64,000 bases of DNA from Anaeramoeba flamelloides (GCA_027625915.1 JANTQA010000063.1:496001-560000), one strand, 5' to 3'; shown: positions 33,901 to 45,345, counted from the first letter of the stretch. Numbers and translations: made by a program. The notes: generated by a model from the sequence alone, not told the origin.

Positions 33901-35386
33901 GGTTCTTAAAATTTATTTTTTTAAAATCAGAAAAAATTCTTGAATATTGGCTCATTTAGCAATTTTTTTTTTCAATATAAACTTTATTATTTTTATATTC
34001 AACTTTTTAAAAATTTATATCAACATCAAAATTTGATATTGATAAAATTTCACGATAGCTTTGGATTGACTGTAAAACAACTCAAGAGAACGAATCTTTT
34101 GAAAGATAAACCAATTTTTAAAAAGTATCTTTTCATTTAAATGTTTAGAGTGCTTTAATCAAAGCTTGTGTAAAAAAATTTGTAAAATGGAAAATGAATT
34201 AAAAATTTTATGATATTTCTTTGAATTTATAAGTAGGATCAACAAATATTACTATTTTACTAATCGATTTTTTAGAGACATTTGAAACCAATAAAAACTA
34301 ATATGAATTATCTTCAATAGTAAGACACTTTAATTTTAGACACTACTCTGTGCAAAAACTTCTACCTTAAGATGAAGTAGCTTTGGTTGATTTTAGACAA
34401 ATGTTTTATTCTGCCCAATGTCATAAAAAGAGATTTTGGTTCAATAAAAGCTGAGGAAAGAAATAAAATGAAGATATGAAATGATTCACGAAACAAAATT
34501 AACTCTTACTTACATCACCTAAAATTTCAGAAGAACGAGAAAAATTCCAGCTAAAGTTTGATTGTTTTTGTTTATTTTCCACGACTATTGTCATTTGGTT
34601 ACCTTTTTTTGGGACTTTCTTTTTGGACAGAAGCTCAAAAAAGCTAGTAATTGAATTGGTTGAATATCTTCTCATTTTCGCAATTGAGATCAAAATTTTT
34701 GTGTAAAAGAAATAATACGGGCTAAAATGAGAGAATGTTTTTGATTTTGGTTTTGTGATCAGGTATTAATAGCAACAAAATCAAAAATTAAGAAAACAGA
34801 TATTGGTTTTTTCAATCATCTTCAAAACAAAAACAAAAAAAAAGAATGATTTACTATTTTGTTAAAATCATTAAGATTTCAGGGACTGATGATTTTCCAC
34901 GATAACAAACTCGGGAAAATACATGTATTTTGGAACCATCAGCTTTGGTTAAGACAAAATTGAACATCTGTCTATTATTTTGGAAAGTTAATAAAATTTT
35001 GTTTTGGGAAGAGAAAGAAATGAAAAAAAAAAAATTTGAAAAGAGCATATTAATCTATTTGTTGGTTGCGATTTAATTTCTTCCTGTTTTTTTTTTTTTT
35101 TCTGTTTTTTTCCGAAAGCAATAATGTGAAGAATTTAAAATTGTGCTGCTGAAAGAATTTCAAACAAGAATCGAAAAATTTACTTTATTGTTTTTTTTTG
35201 TTCAAGAAAAAAATCAATCCCAACAAAACAAAAAGGCTTCACTTTGTGTATAAGATCATCGCCTTCAATTTCTGGATAAGAATACTTTAGTTTTGTTTGT
35301 GACAAAGGTTTTGTTCCGTTTTCTTTGAAAATATCTTGGGAATATTCAAAAATGTAAAAACGAATAAAAGAATTTGTCTTTGTCAT
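29678..35386 (-). CDS. DENN-domain protein (candidate Rab exchange factor), four exons
   Basis: Exons 35386-35184, 34971-34855, 34721-34514 and 31939-29678 join in phase to 929 residues. Exon 1 gives the upstream DENN part (MTKTNSFIRFYIFEYSQDIF, HKVKPFCF), exon 2 FNFVLTKADGSKIHVF, and exon 3 PYYFFYTKILISIAK. Exon 4 opens with the DENN core: QILSIFAAILFERRIIFIS, then PFIWRYILIPLLPEKLIGA, APMPFIVGIHRS and the dDENN-like EDLTYIDLDEGFVDTD. The last ~500 residues are disordered: a long Asn tract from (GTT)n and two PPP-containing basic motifs (KRPPPKKMKRKKR, VKRRPPPPISGRGK). DENN proteins catalyse GDP-GTP exchange on Rabs; which Rab is unknown. Intron 3 is 2574 bp and filled with repeats. Confidence 0.92.
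30893..31110. repeat. Codon repeat encoding the Asn tract of the DENN protein
   Basis: On the plus strand this is (GTT)n, (GTTGTA)n and (ATT)n-type sequence, read on the minus strand as long Asn runs with occasional His, Tyr and Ser. It is in frame with both flanks, so it is part of the protein. Confidence 0.85.
32640..33085 (+). mobile_element. Family E repeat, copy 1, in DENN intron 3
   Basis: Colinear with the reverse complement of 63225-63745. Shared blocks are gaaaataatcc, aattattgtgtaattt, ttttttatgaactc, aataataaacctac-like, and gaaaatgataatttttatt followed by tgaacaagtttaatttaatt. The window's second copy has inverted ends; here only one end is clear. Confidence 0.65.
33125..34378 (+). 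mobile_element. Family B element, copy 2, carrying a nested family C insertion
   Basis: The left part matches family B copies (taatagtattccagagtattt, agaacttccaaaagtgagta). The right part matches again (tttttagagacatttgaaacc, cttctaccttaag with TTAA). Between them lies the palindromic family C element 33672-34074, so family C inserted after family B. The left terminus of family B is missing or eroded. Confidence 0.7.
33672..34074. mobile_element. Family C palindromic TA-flanked element, copy 1 (403 bp)
   Basis: Ends are TACAGCTGTTCCAAGGG and, inverted, GCTTTGGATTGACTGTA. The arms (atcaaattttgatgttgata and its complement; ttcaatataaactttatt) fold back for well over 100 bp. TA at both ends and a CAG terminus suggest a Tc1/mariner-type MITE. 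Nested inside a family B copy. Confidence 0.8.
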
Positions 35387-35979
35387 TAGTTGGATAAAAA
35401 TAAGATATCAAAAAAATAATTTATTTGTTTTCAAGTCAAAAATTAGTTGTAAAAAAAGTGAGGTTTAAAATTAAATGAGTTCTATTCAGCTGGTGTTTGT
35501 TTTCAAGCCAATAACTTATAATAGCTTTGAAAAGTCAAAAAGTTAATTTTCAGTTTCTTTTTTTGGAAATAATTTCAATAAGGGTTTACTATCCCTGAAA
35601 TTTCGATTTAAGGTTATTTTTTATTTGGGTATGGGTTGTTATTTTTTTTCAAAGCTGATTGATCTTTGATTTACTGTCATTTTCCAAAAAAGTTGAAAAA
35701 TTATTATTTCTGATTCTCGAATATTTATCTAAAAATTAAACTGATAAATTCTAATATATGGTAGAAAATTTCTACTTGATTTTCCTTTTTGAAATTGTTA
35801 TAATCACCTTTGAGTAAAGCATTTTATAAAGTCAAGTATTAAGAAACTCTGAAAAATTAGTTGTTCTTCTAAAATATTCATTGTCTTGGACTGTTTGATA
35901 AGAAACAGTTCCGAGATTTATAAAAATGGAAATTGAACTAAAAATTTTTTTGAAAGAGTTTTGAATTTATCTGTATTAA

Positions 35980-36240
35980 CCCTAATAAAAAAAAATTTTT
36001 TATATAGCATGTTATAAACATGTTGTAAAGGTGTTGTAAATGTTTAAAATGTTATAAAATTTTATAATAAAAACTTTTATAACACAAATGTTTATTATAA
36101 AATGTGTATAAAATTTAATATATGTTAGAAGCCTGTTATAAGAATATCTTTTCAAAAAATATTGAAAAAATCATCATATAAAAGGAATTTTTGTTATCAA
36201 AATGTATATAGATGTCACAAAAAAAGTTTTTTTATTAGGG
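35980..36240 (+). mobile_element. Family D MITE, copy 1 (261 bp)
   Basis: Exact inverted termini CCCTAATAAAAAAAA / TTTTTTTATTAGGG. The interior is rich in TTATAAC/GTTATAA words. The copy at 56298-56560 is the same element in reverse orientation with nearly identical length. Flanks give TAA on both sides (attaa|CCC, GGG|taaa), a candidate 3-bp target duplication. No ORF. Confidence 0.85.
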
Positions 36241-37244
36241 TAAACGTCGATAAAATAAAAGAACTTCAAAAGATCATATGATCATGAAATCTGGAGTTTT
36301 ATAAATTTACTCTCTGAATTTTTGTAACTTTGAGATTAATTTTTATTTTTTTTTCATTGAGAAATAAAAGCAAGAAAAATATTTTTTGTCGTGATTGTCA
36401 TCTCTTTTCAATATTTTACAAGAGCTAGGGGATGTGTAAGAAATAATGACTGTTATAGTTTTGAGAACTTGATCGAATAATTTTCATTTATAAATCGGAA
36501 AAAGGTAGTATTCTGAATTTTAATAGTAGTACCAAAATCCAATATTTTTAGTAACTAAATTTCTTTGAAAAAAATCCAAAAATTTGGATTAAAGAATTAA
36601 TTCAAATAAAGAAACATTTTAAACAATGTAAGAATTATATCTTTGATACTATTTGAAATCAAGACTCATTATTTGTAATATCATGGGCTAATGAGAGATA
36701 AAATTCTGATTCTTTATTGAAATTTCTTAATCAAAAATTTAGAAATTAGCGTAAAGTTTTGTCAATTTCCTAGGTTTTTTTAGAATATAAGAAATAAAAA
36801 AACTTAATTGAATCATTCTATAATACAATTTAATTGAGAAAAATCTTTGGTTTTTCTTTTCTCTTTAAAAATTATAAAAAAAAACAAACAACTGTAAGAG
36901 AAAATAGGATTTCTATCTTGAAAATAAAAAAATACAAAAATGCACTTTTTGGTAATTTATTTATTGTTTTCGGAAACCAGAATTTATGAGTTAAAGGATA
37001 TTCAATTTAAAGATAAGTTATAAAAAAATGTGATTTGTGGGGCTTTAAATTGAAATTTTTTCATTCGGTTTTGTTTTATTGGGATCTTATTAAATATATA
37101 TACATATATATTTCATATAGTTAATTGAGTAAAAAATAGAAATAAAAATTTCAATTCACAACCCAACAAGCAATAACTAATAAATAAGTAACAACTGATC
37201 TATTTACCTTTCATTTTTAAATTAGTATTTTAGGAAAAAAACAA

Positions 37245-37648
37245 TACAGCCTTTCCAAGGCTACTGTGAATTTTTATATGAATCAAATTTTGATGCTGAT
37301 ATAGATTTTTAAAAAGTTGGATATGAGGATAAGAAAGCTCATATTGAAAAAAAATTTACACAAATGACCTCATTTGAAAAATTTACTTGTGATAAGATTA
37401 AAAATATTTTTGGTATATCAAGAGAAACTTTTAAGTCGCATCTCAATAGATTTTCCAGGTTTGAAGCAATTTAGGGATCTGGAAATTAATTTTTCTTGTA
37501 TCAAAAGAAAATTTTTCAAATGAGGTCATTTGTGTAAATTTTTTTTCAATATGAGCTTTCTTATCCTCATATCCAACTTTTTAAAAATCTATATCAGCAT
37601 CAAAATTTGATTCATATAAAAATTCACGGTAGCCTTGGAACAGCTGTA
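37245..37648. mobile_element. Family C palindromic TA-flanked element, copy 2 (404 bp)
   Basis: Best-preserved copy: TACAGCCTTTCCAAGGCTAC at the left and its inverse GTAGCCTTGGAACAGCTGTA at the right. The two arms are almost perfect complements over roughly 150 bp each (gttggatatgaggataagaa; ttacacaaatgacctcattt). Length agrees to one base with the copy nested at 33672. Such a hairpin could fold in RNA or DNA. Confidence 0.88.
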
Positions 37649-37914
37649 AATTACAAAAAAATACCTTTTTGAACCAAAGTTGAAATTCATATTAAAAGTT
37701 GAAGATCCATCAGAAAAGAATCAAAATACCAAATTTCCAGACCACTACTTAGTAAATCTTTTTTCCAAATTTCAGAGATAGTAAAACTTGAGGAAAGATA
37801 TTAAAAACAAAGAAATAGAATTTGGTAATTACTACTATTCAAGAGGGTTTTTATTTACAATAATATAGGTGATTCAATAACTCTTAAAATAATAATTTTA
37901 TTGAAAAAAATATT

Positions 37915-38275
37915 AAATATAAAACTATTAAAGATAACTTTATTAAACCTCTTTAAGGGGATAATATTATTATCAATTCACCAAAAATTATTTTCTAAAA
38001 ATACAAAATCAATTAAATTTGATTAAACATAAAATGAATTTATATATTAACACTCTATATTTGACCATGTAAGTATTTTATAAGATTCTTGAGAAAAAAA
38101 TAACTCATTATAGAATAGAGAAAAAAAAGTAATTATCAAGATTTCAAGAAATGTCAAAGACAGACACTTCAAAAAAAATACAATTGTTTTCATTATTATA
38201 TATTCTGAATCATTCAAATTGGAAATTGAGTTTTGTTCTTTGGTATCCTTTTCAATAAAATTCATCTTTTTTGAT
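37915..38275 (+). repeat. Family I repeat, copy 1
   Basis: Blocks shared with 42965-43325: acaaaatcaattaaatt, actctatattt, gacacttcaaaa, ggaaattgagt, ctttggta. Copies are diverged; ends not defined. Confidence 0.5.
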
Positions 38276-38333
38276 TGTTAATTTTTGAGAGATAGATCAC
38301 ACTTCACAGGTTGGTTAGTTTTTGATTCTTATT

Positions 38334-39297
38334 ATGACACATAAAATTAAAAATTTTTTAAATCCATTTCAAAAAATTATTTTAAACCCTAACGAATCAA
38401 CCCCTAAAATTCCGTCATCTAGCTGTAGACTGAGCACTGGATGAAATTATGAAGGTATTGACTAGGAAAACGTAAGGTACACTAGTGTAAATAATGAATG
38501 TTGTAAAAAAATAGAATTTTTACAATTTTAGAGATAAATAAAAAGTTCTATGTATTTATCGAAATTTTGATAATAGTAAACAAAATATCCTTTTTAATTT
38601 TTGGTCTCAAAGGGATTTCCAATATACAATCGTTTGGCAAATACCAATACTTTGTTTGAAAATTTTTTTTTTTAGAAATTTGAAAGATTGTTGTTTTCCA
38701 AAAGATTTTTTGATTAAAATTTTTATTAGTCTATTAAGATAATCAGATATTATAATTAGATTACAAAAATTTGGATAAATGAATGGAACTCTTTATTTAT
38801 CTCTAAAATTGTCAAAAATCTATTTTTTACAACATTCATATTTACTCTTGTGTAGATGAGAAAAAAAAAAAATCTCCAAAACACAGATTAAACCAATACA
38901 CGGCAAAATTGATTCATCCAAAGGAGAACAAAAATGGAAATTTAAAGATATATTAAAATCAGTAAATATTGGCAAGTTTCCAGACAACTTCCAAGAAAAA
39001 CGACCATATTTAGACACAAAATCTTCAACCACAGGATTCAAACTGAAATTATCAAAAATGGTATCATCAGATACACAGACAAATGGGAAAAAAGGTGTAA
39101 ACCCCGAAATATATATATGGTGGAAAAGGAAAATTGATAATGTAGACCATTTTATTTGGGGATATAAAGAATTCAAGACAACTCAGAAAAAATAACCCAA
39201 AAAAATCAAAAACTTTCACATCAATATAATATCCAGAGAAGGCACAGATGAATGGCTGAGAAAAATGACCAGAAAAGAAATCTATTATGTTACATAA
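38334..39297 (+). pseudogene. Decayed coding remnant of unknown family with a foldback insertion
   Basis: Two protein-like stretches lie either side of a foldback element (38479-38853). The left one begins MTHKIKNFLNPFQK. The right one is long, K-rich and non-repetitive (KIDSSKGEQKWKFKDILK, NIGKFPDNFQEKRPYLD, NPEIYIWWKRKIDNVDHF, REGTDEWLRKMTRKE). Codon composition resembles real genes of the window and differs from the spacer DNA. A few interruptions are present, so it appears broken. I could not find a splice model that keeps the frame, and I do not recognise the family. Confidence 0.45.
38479..38853. mobile_element. Foldback element inside the remnant (375 bp)
   Basis: The left arm starts ACACTAGTGTAAATAATGAA and continues tgttgtaaaaaaatag, tacaattttagagataaata. 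The right arm is its inverted complement (tttatctctaaaattgtcaa, tacaacattcatatttactc, ttgtgt). Arms of about 85 bp flank a non-palindromic centre. No second copy seen in the window. Confidence 0.75.
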
Positions 39298-40884
39298 GAA
39301 TATATTTTAAATAATATAGCATAAATAATTATTAGGAAAAAGGTGCTCAAAACAAAAAAATCACACACAAAATTCATTTAAAGAGGAACACTTTAGATCT
39401 TTCACGACAATTATTTTCAATCTTTTTTTTTTTTTCCACTCTTCATTCTTTTCTTTCTCTCATTTTCCCCCACTTCTTCATTTTTTATTCTTTCTTTTAT
39501 GGAAAACTAAATTAAGATTCAAATACTTCTGATGACTGTATCTTTAGATACTCTTTAAATTAAGAGTCTCAAATTAGTCACTTGAAAATTCTCTCTTTAC
39601 CATATTAGATGATTATTTTAATCTAGCCATTAACAATAAATCCTATACTCTTTATTTTTTTAGAAAAATCTTCAAATACAATCCTTCATTTTTAGAATTG
39701 CTTTTTTAAATAAGAGAGCTTAGGGCAACCATTAACATATTTAACCTATATTTATTGTCAATCATATTGATCCATTAATGTATAGGCTTTCAAAATCAAT
39801 AAGAAATACTGACTTTTTATTGTGAAACACAGATTTACCAAGTTGCAATATCATTTTGAAAACAGCATACTCTATTCAAAATAAAGCATGCCCAAAAGTT
39901 TAATCCATGTTTCAAAATAAAAAAGGTGTTTTTTTTTTGTTATAGAAGTTCTATACGTCAACTGATTAAAGAAAACAACAATAAACCTGAATTAAATATG
40001 ATATTGTTGTCTTAAAGTTCTAATATTCAAATAGAAATTATTAAAATGAAGGATCAAATTGCAAAATTCATCTCAAAAAATAGAGTAAATTTTTGATGAA
40101 AATTTTTATAATCAAAAAAACAAAATTTGAAAATTCAGATTATTCTCAACAGTATTTCGAAAAAATTGTGAAAATTATGAAAAATTTTGAACTATTTGCA
40201 TGAATAATTTAAATTTTACTGAAAATATCAATATGTTTACTTTCAAAATTGATTTGAACGTAGGTGTACTATTGTATTGTTAATTAGATGTTGTATTGAA
40301 ACAAGAAGAAAAAAAAGTAAGGATTATATCTCGAAAAACTGATTATAGTCTTTGTACATGCATTATTCTGATCTCTGTACTTTTTATTAATATTATTATT
40401 GGTTTTTAAGAATCGATCTAGCTATTTTAAAAATATGAAGACTATTTAAAGTTTTTTTCTAGTTTTCTGTTTTCAAAAAGTAAAAACTTTTTCCTATTTC
40501 AAACCTTTAAATAGTTCTCTATTTTAAATAAAGTGAGGTTCTCAACTCTTAAAGATGGTATATTGGCTAGGGCGTGAAGGAAAGCACATTTTAAAAAAAA
40601 CATTCACACCTTATTTAAACACAAAAATTTAAAAAAGTTTATATTCTTTAAAATTCAATACCTAAAAGTCCACATTTTTTGAACATGATCGATTTATTTT
40701 GACTCCACTATTAATTTATTTGTAAAATTAAAACTCGTTCTTGTTTCGAGTCTTGTTCTCAAACTGACTTTTGTTCACTATTAATTGGTTATTAATTTAC
40801 GGTCTCAAGTAAATATCTGTAAAAAGGATTTCATTTTTATTTTGTCTTTGCTTTATTTTTTTTGTGTAATAATTCTTCGGAAAA
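39298..40884. other. Intergenic region upstream of the Maf gene
   Basis: AT-rich spacer with a family H copy at about 39950-40390. Nothing gene-like seen. The 40570-40884 part should include the Maf promoter. Confidence 0.4.
39950..40390 (+). repeat. Family H repeat, copy 1
   Basis: Colinear with 51060-51425: gatcaaat, ctcaaaaaatagagtaaa / ctcaaaaaatagataaaa, tttgaacgtaggtgtactat / tttgaacttaggtatactac, attagatgttgtattgaaac / attagatattcaattgtaac, gattatagt. Ends undefined. Confidence 0.6.
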
Positions 40885-43504
40885 ATGTTTCTTACTATAT
40901 CTGGATCCCTAACCAAAAATTGGAAAATAATTTTAGGAAGTAGCTCGCCTCGTAGAAAAGATATGATGAACCAATTAGGGCTCAACTTCAGAATTGTACG
41001 ATCAAATTTTGATGAATCAACACTTTCTACTGAAGATTTTGCAACTGCAGGAGAATTTACAGAATTCTCTGCAAAACAAAAAGCAAGTGATGTACTTGAA
41101 CAATTAAAAAAGGAATGTAAAGAAAACAACACCAAGCTTCCTGATCTTATCATTGGCTGTGACACCGTTGTTGTCCATGAAAATGTCGAACAAATAGAAA
41201 ATATGGAAGGTATTGGATCTCGCATCGGATCCACAAACTCCTTTATTATGGGCAAACCAAAAGGAGACTTATCAGCAAAAAAAATGCTTAAATACCACTC
41301 AAACAGAAACCATTTAGTTATTTCTGGAATGGCGTTGTTGTATGTTCAAAAAAATGGTGAACCGACTTTTGCTACCTTCCATGAAACAACAACCTTGACT
41401 TTCAAAAAATTAACAGATGAGGAAATTGATCATTACGTAAGCTCAAAAGAACCAATGGGAAAAGCAGGTGCATACGCTATACAAGGTATTGGTGGGTGCT
41501 TGATTCAAAAAATTTCAGGATCTTATTCAAAGTAGGTTCAAATAACATTTTTGTGTTTTTTTTTCCTTTTTTCTGAAATTAGCTTTTCCATCAAAAGATT
41601 CCAAAGATTAAAGTATTTTGTTATTGAAGATCAATTATATTCGTTCGACATCTTTAAAGTGTCTCTAAAAAATCTATTAGGAAAATATTACTTAAAAGTT
41701 GAACAAAACAGTTTATCAAAGATCTTTAATTGTATTTATAAAAAAATGAAGAATTTCAGAAAAAAATTTGAATTTCGCCAAAAAGTTTAAAGGTCGAGTC
41801 ATCAATATTCAGACTCCAAAGTTGCAAAATATCTTTCTTACATTAGTCTTGATATGTAAAATTAATAGCTAAAATTTTGGATTGTTTCAAAAAATACGAA
41901 TTACGGGTTAAATCACTTCACTAAGAGATTTTTTTTACAAATTATTTTCACAATATTGGAAATATATTGATAATACAACTAAAATTATCAAAAATAAATA
42001 TAAATAATTATTCTTTGTGTTTGTTACATAAAGAGTGATTTGCTCTCTAAAAAAGGAAATTGTTGAAATCGATTTTTTTTTGGATGTACAAATTGAAAGA
42101 TTGGAAGGATTTTAAGGGATTAGCTTCACCCGAGATTCGTCCATAATCAAATTATTTTGTAATTAGGTGTAAATGGTATTAGTGCACCATGGCTCAAATA
42201 GCTCTAAAAAATCTATTATAAATCTTATTGCATAATATTTATTTCATTTTTTACAAAGTGATCATCATAAAAAATTTTCATTTTGGAAATTTTTTTGTTA
42301 ATTCCTTTTGCAAAAAGCTAAAGATAGAAACTCCGAATAATATTATTTCAGTATTTAATAATTCATATTTAGAACTTCCAAAAGTAACTATTTTATCAAT
42401 TTTTGAATTTCAAAGATTAACTCGATAATCATCAACATAAAAAACCAAAAAACTTATTAGTTTTGGTTTTCTTTTTATAAAACTAGTTGTAACATCGATA
42501 TATTTCCAATATGTGCAAATAATTTGTCAAAATAATCTATTCTTTAATCATTTAATTTTTTTTTTGAAAATTGAGTTTTTTGGCAAATAATTTGCATTTC
42601 GAGACAAATTAAAGAGTGGTATTTTACTACTTTGGATTCAGAATATTGATAATTCGACCTTTATTTTTTTTGGAGAAATGCATTTTTTTTTCTGAAATTC
42701 TTCATTTTTTTACTAATACGATGAATCTTTTGTAATTGATGAGATCAAACTTTTAATATGGCTTTTCTAATCGGGTTTTTTAGAGACATTCGAACGATGG
42801 CAGAACTAATGCGATTTACAACCAATAACAACTTACTTTAATCTTAAGCTTCTCTTTGGTAGATGCTAATCGCTTTATTATCGAAAAATTCAAGAATAAA
42901 AAAAAAGTTTAAAAATCTCAATTTCAAAAAATCAATTTTTAACAAAAAAAATAAAATCGAATCTAATTTAGATTTTGACAATGCTTCAATTTGTTCAAAT
43001 TAAAACAAATTGATTTCGACAAGTACAAAATCAATTAAATTCGATTTAATTCAATTTGTGGTTATTTTGTAGCCCTCTATATTTAACGTATAATGATTTT
43101 GTAATAATTATTTTGTAAAAATAAACTCATTTGAGAAATGAAAAAAAAGAAAAAAAAAATTACCCAGATCTCAAAAAGTGACAAAGTAAAACACTTCAAA
43201 ACTAACAAAGTTTTTTTCAAAAATTATATTTCACAGCTTTTTTAATGGGAAATTGAGTGTCACTCTTTGGTACTTTTATCTAAAAATTTCCTCTTTTTTT
43301 GTTGTTGATTTTTAGTAGATGTAATATTTACGAATGTTTTTATTAAAAAAATAACAAAAAAATATTTTTTCTCTATTAATTATGAACTTTTAAAAAAAAA
43401 ATTATTTTATATTCTATTATATTATTTATATTAGTGTTGTGGGATTTCCTGTTGAAATGTTTACTGATAATATTGCTCAAGTCTATAATAATAAAGAAAA
43501 CTAA
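40885..43504 (+). CDS. Maf/ASMTL-like nucleoside triphosphate pyrophosphatase, two exons
   Basis: Exon 1 is 40885-41531 and exon 2 is 43435-43504, joined in phase across a 1903-bp intron (AA|GTAGGT to TATATTAG|T) to give 238 residues. Maf hallmarks run in order: IILGSSSPRRKDMM, the catalytic GCDTVV, GKPKG, ISGMALLYV, then EPMGKAGAYAIQGIGGCLI and SGSYSN|VVGFPVEMF, where the exon junction falls inside the conserved NVVGLP motif. Maf proteins hydrolyse non-canonical or modified NTPs to the monophosphate, which keeps them out of nucleic acids. Without exon 2 the ORF stops at SYSK, short of the motif, which supports the long intron. Family length is about 200, so the protein is complete. A family B element sits in the intron. 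Confidence 0.93.
42112..42878. mobile_element. Family B TTAA-flanked element, copy 3, in the Maf intron
   Basis: The left end TTAAGGGATTAGCTTCACCC is nearly identical to copy 1. The interior is colinear (aaactccgaataatattatt, ccaataacaacttactttaa). The right end GATGCTAATCGCTTTA is recognisable but its TTAA has changed. Confidence 0.8.
42965..43325 (+). repeat. Family I repeat, copy 2, in the Maf intron
   Basis: Colinear with 37915-38275 (tacaaaatcaattaaattcg, ccctctatattt, acacttcaaaa, gggaaattgagtg). It lies between the family B copy and exon 2. Confidence 0.45.
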
Positions 43505-43739
43505 ATCAAAAAAACAAAACATATTTTTTTTCTAGGGATAATATTTCTTCTACCAAGTGAAAACAATTAAAAACTAATTCACATGATTTTTATTCATTTA
43601 TCAATAAAAGTTTTTTTTCCTACCAAAAAAAAAACAAGTTCATAATAAAAATAAATATCCTCAAAATAATAATTATTTTTTTTTAATTGATATTTTTTTA
43701 TTGAAATTGTAACAGACACACAAACCCATCTATTATTAA

Positions 43740-43960
43740 AATAGATGATAATATTTATTTAAAACGATCTTTATTAAACTTAGATCTAATATTCGTATTT
43801 AAATATCCAAAAATGTTCTTAATGATTAATTGGTTCTTTATAGTAGTCAAATATGTTTGTCTGTTTGATATCACATAAAATAAAACTATTAAAATTTCTG
43901 ATCTCAATTTTATATCATTTTTCTAAGATGTGAAATTATGTTTATTTTATTTTTTTTTTA
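43740..43960 (+). repeat. Dispersed repeat shared with 60950-61170
   Basis: Shared blocks in order: ctttattaaactta, atttaaatatc, ttaatgattaattggttct / atcatggattgattcttcc, and tttctgatctcaattttata. Ends undefined. Confidence 0.5.
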
Positions 43961-44465
43961 TTTGTGAACATTGCAACTGTTTAGAACTCATTTTTTTTAT
44001 AACGAAAAAAAAAAAAACAAGTTAAAAATAATAATTTAATAAAAGAAGATTGAATTTTTTTATTAATGAGTAGACTTTACAAATTTAATTTCTTCTTTTT
44101 AAAAAATTCAAAATAATTTCACGTTATAAAAAAATATTTATTTATCTAGATCTAGTCATTAATAGTGAAAAAAAGAAAAAACTTTATTAAAAAAAATAAA
44201 TTTGAAACATGTAATTATGTATAATTTAATATTAGGTACTTTCAAAACTCTTATGAGAAGTGGTACCCTAATTTACAAAAATTATATTAAAAAAATATGA
44301 ACTGAAGATCGATTCCAGAAAAGATAAATTATAACTTTTTTGAAATTACAATTTTCAATTTTGAAAAGAAAAGTAATCACAAATTCTTACAAATCTCATA
44401 ATTTGTTTAAAAGTCTTTCGAATTTCAGTTTTCTTACAAAAAAATTAAATTCATTCTAACTCCAA

Positions 44466-44725
44466 TATCTATTTTTATGGTTTTTAAGTGAAAAGAACCA
44501 ACTTGTTATAATTTGAGTTTGAATTGGAAGAACGAAAAAAATGTTATTGTTAAAAGTAGGAAAAGTTTAGATTGGGGAGTTTTGAGAACAGACAATTAAT
44601 ATCATCTTAACACGAGAACACTATCATATTCTTGATTCTGGAAGGGAATCCCAAATGAAGAATTATAAGAAAAGATTGTTGAACAAATTCAAAACAAAAA
44701 GAGATGCTATATATTCTTGGAACTT
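44466..44725 (+). repeat. Family J dispersed repeat, copy 2
   Basis: Counterpart of 7200-7484 (minus). Conserved blocks: ccaatatctatttttatgg, tggaagaacgaaaaaaatg, atatcatctta, gaattataa, ttgttgaacaaa, gagatgctat. Family G begins about 65 bp after it. Confidence 0.55.
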
Positions 44726-44789
44726 GGATCTAACCTAACCAGCAAACAAGAAACAAATAAAAACAGAAAAATATTATTGGTATTTTTAT

Positions 44790-45345
44790 TATTGAAGAAG
44801 TGTACATTACAATCCAGATGTTCTTTCACTTCAATTTCCTCGAATATAATTTAAGTGTAAAATCATAGATTTAACTATTTTTCATGGGGAAGACAGACCC
44901 AAAATTATAAAAATGGTTAAAAAGCAAAAGAAAAAAAATTTAAAAGGAAAAAAGGAAAAAAGAAAAAGAAAAAAAAATTGAAATTTAAGCAGTAAAAAAT
45001 AAAAGAAAAAAAAAAAAAAAAAATCAATACCACCTTTTATTAATAACTCACGAAATCACATTCACAATACCCTTTAGATTAATTTAATTTAATTTTATAA
45101 TTGATCATGAATTTTCATTTATGGGATCAATAGTAGTTTAATTGTTGAAATTTCTTTTTGATCTGATTTGCTTTAAACATTTGATACATTCTTTTTATCC
45201 TTTACTTTTTGTTTTTTTATTTTTAAATCTACCCTACCCATACTTTTGTGAACTGGTATTCACGAGCAAGCAACTACGTACTCTTTTTCGTTTGTTACTC
45301 TTCTTCACAATATAAAAATAGATTTGGCCCATGTAAAAATTGGAA
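44790..45345 (+). mobile_element. Family G element, copy 3
   Basis: attattgaagaagtgtacatt, ccagatgttctttcactt, aattgatcatgaattttcat, and the terminal gttactcttcttcacaatat match copies 1 and 2 in the same order and orientation. Confidence 0.7.

Larger units (their letters stand above)
35387..38333. other. Repeat-rich intergenic region
   Basis: Upstream of the DENN gene. Contains family D (35980-36240), family C (37245-37648) and a family I copy (about 37915-38275); the remainder is plain AT-rich DNA. The minus frame at 38047-38265 lies in family I and is not counted as a gene. Confidence 0.5.

Noticed and set aside
35980-36240. CCCTAA-type telomere-like sequence
   Set aside because: It is a single copy at each end of an inverted-repeat element, not a tandem telomeric array.
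38820-39176. Minus-strand 118-codon frame
   Set aside because: Antisense to the more gene-like plus-strand remnant and starting in the foldback arm.
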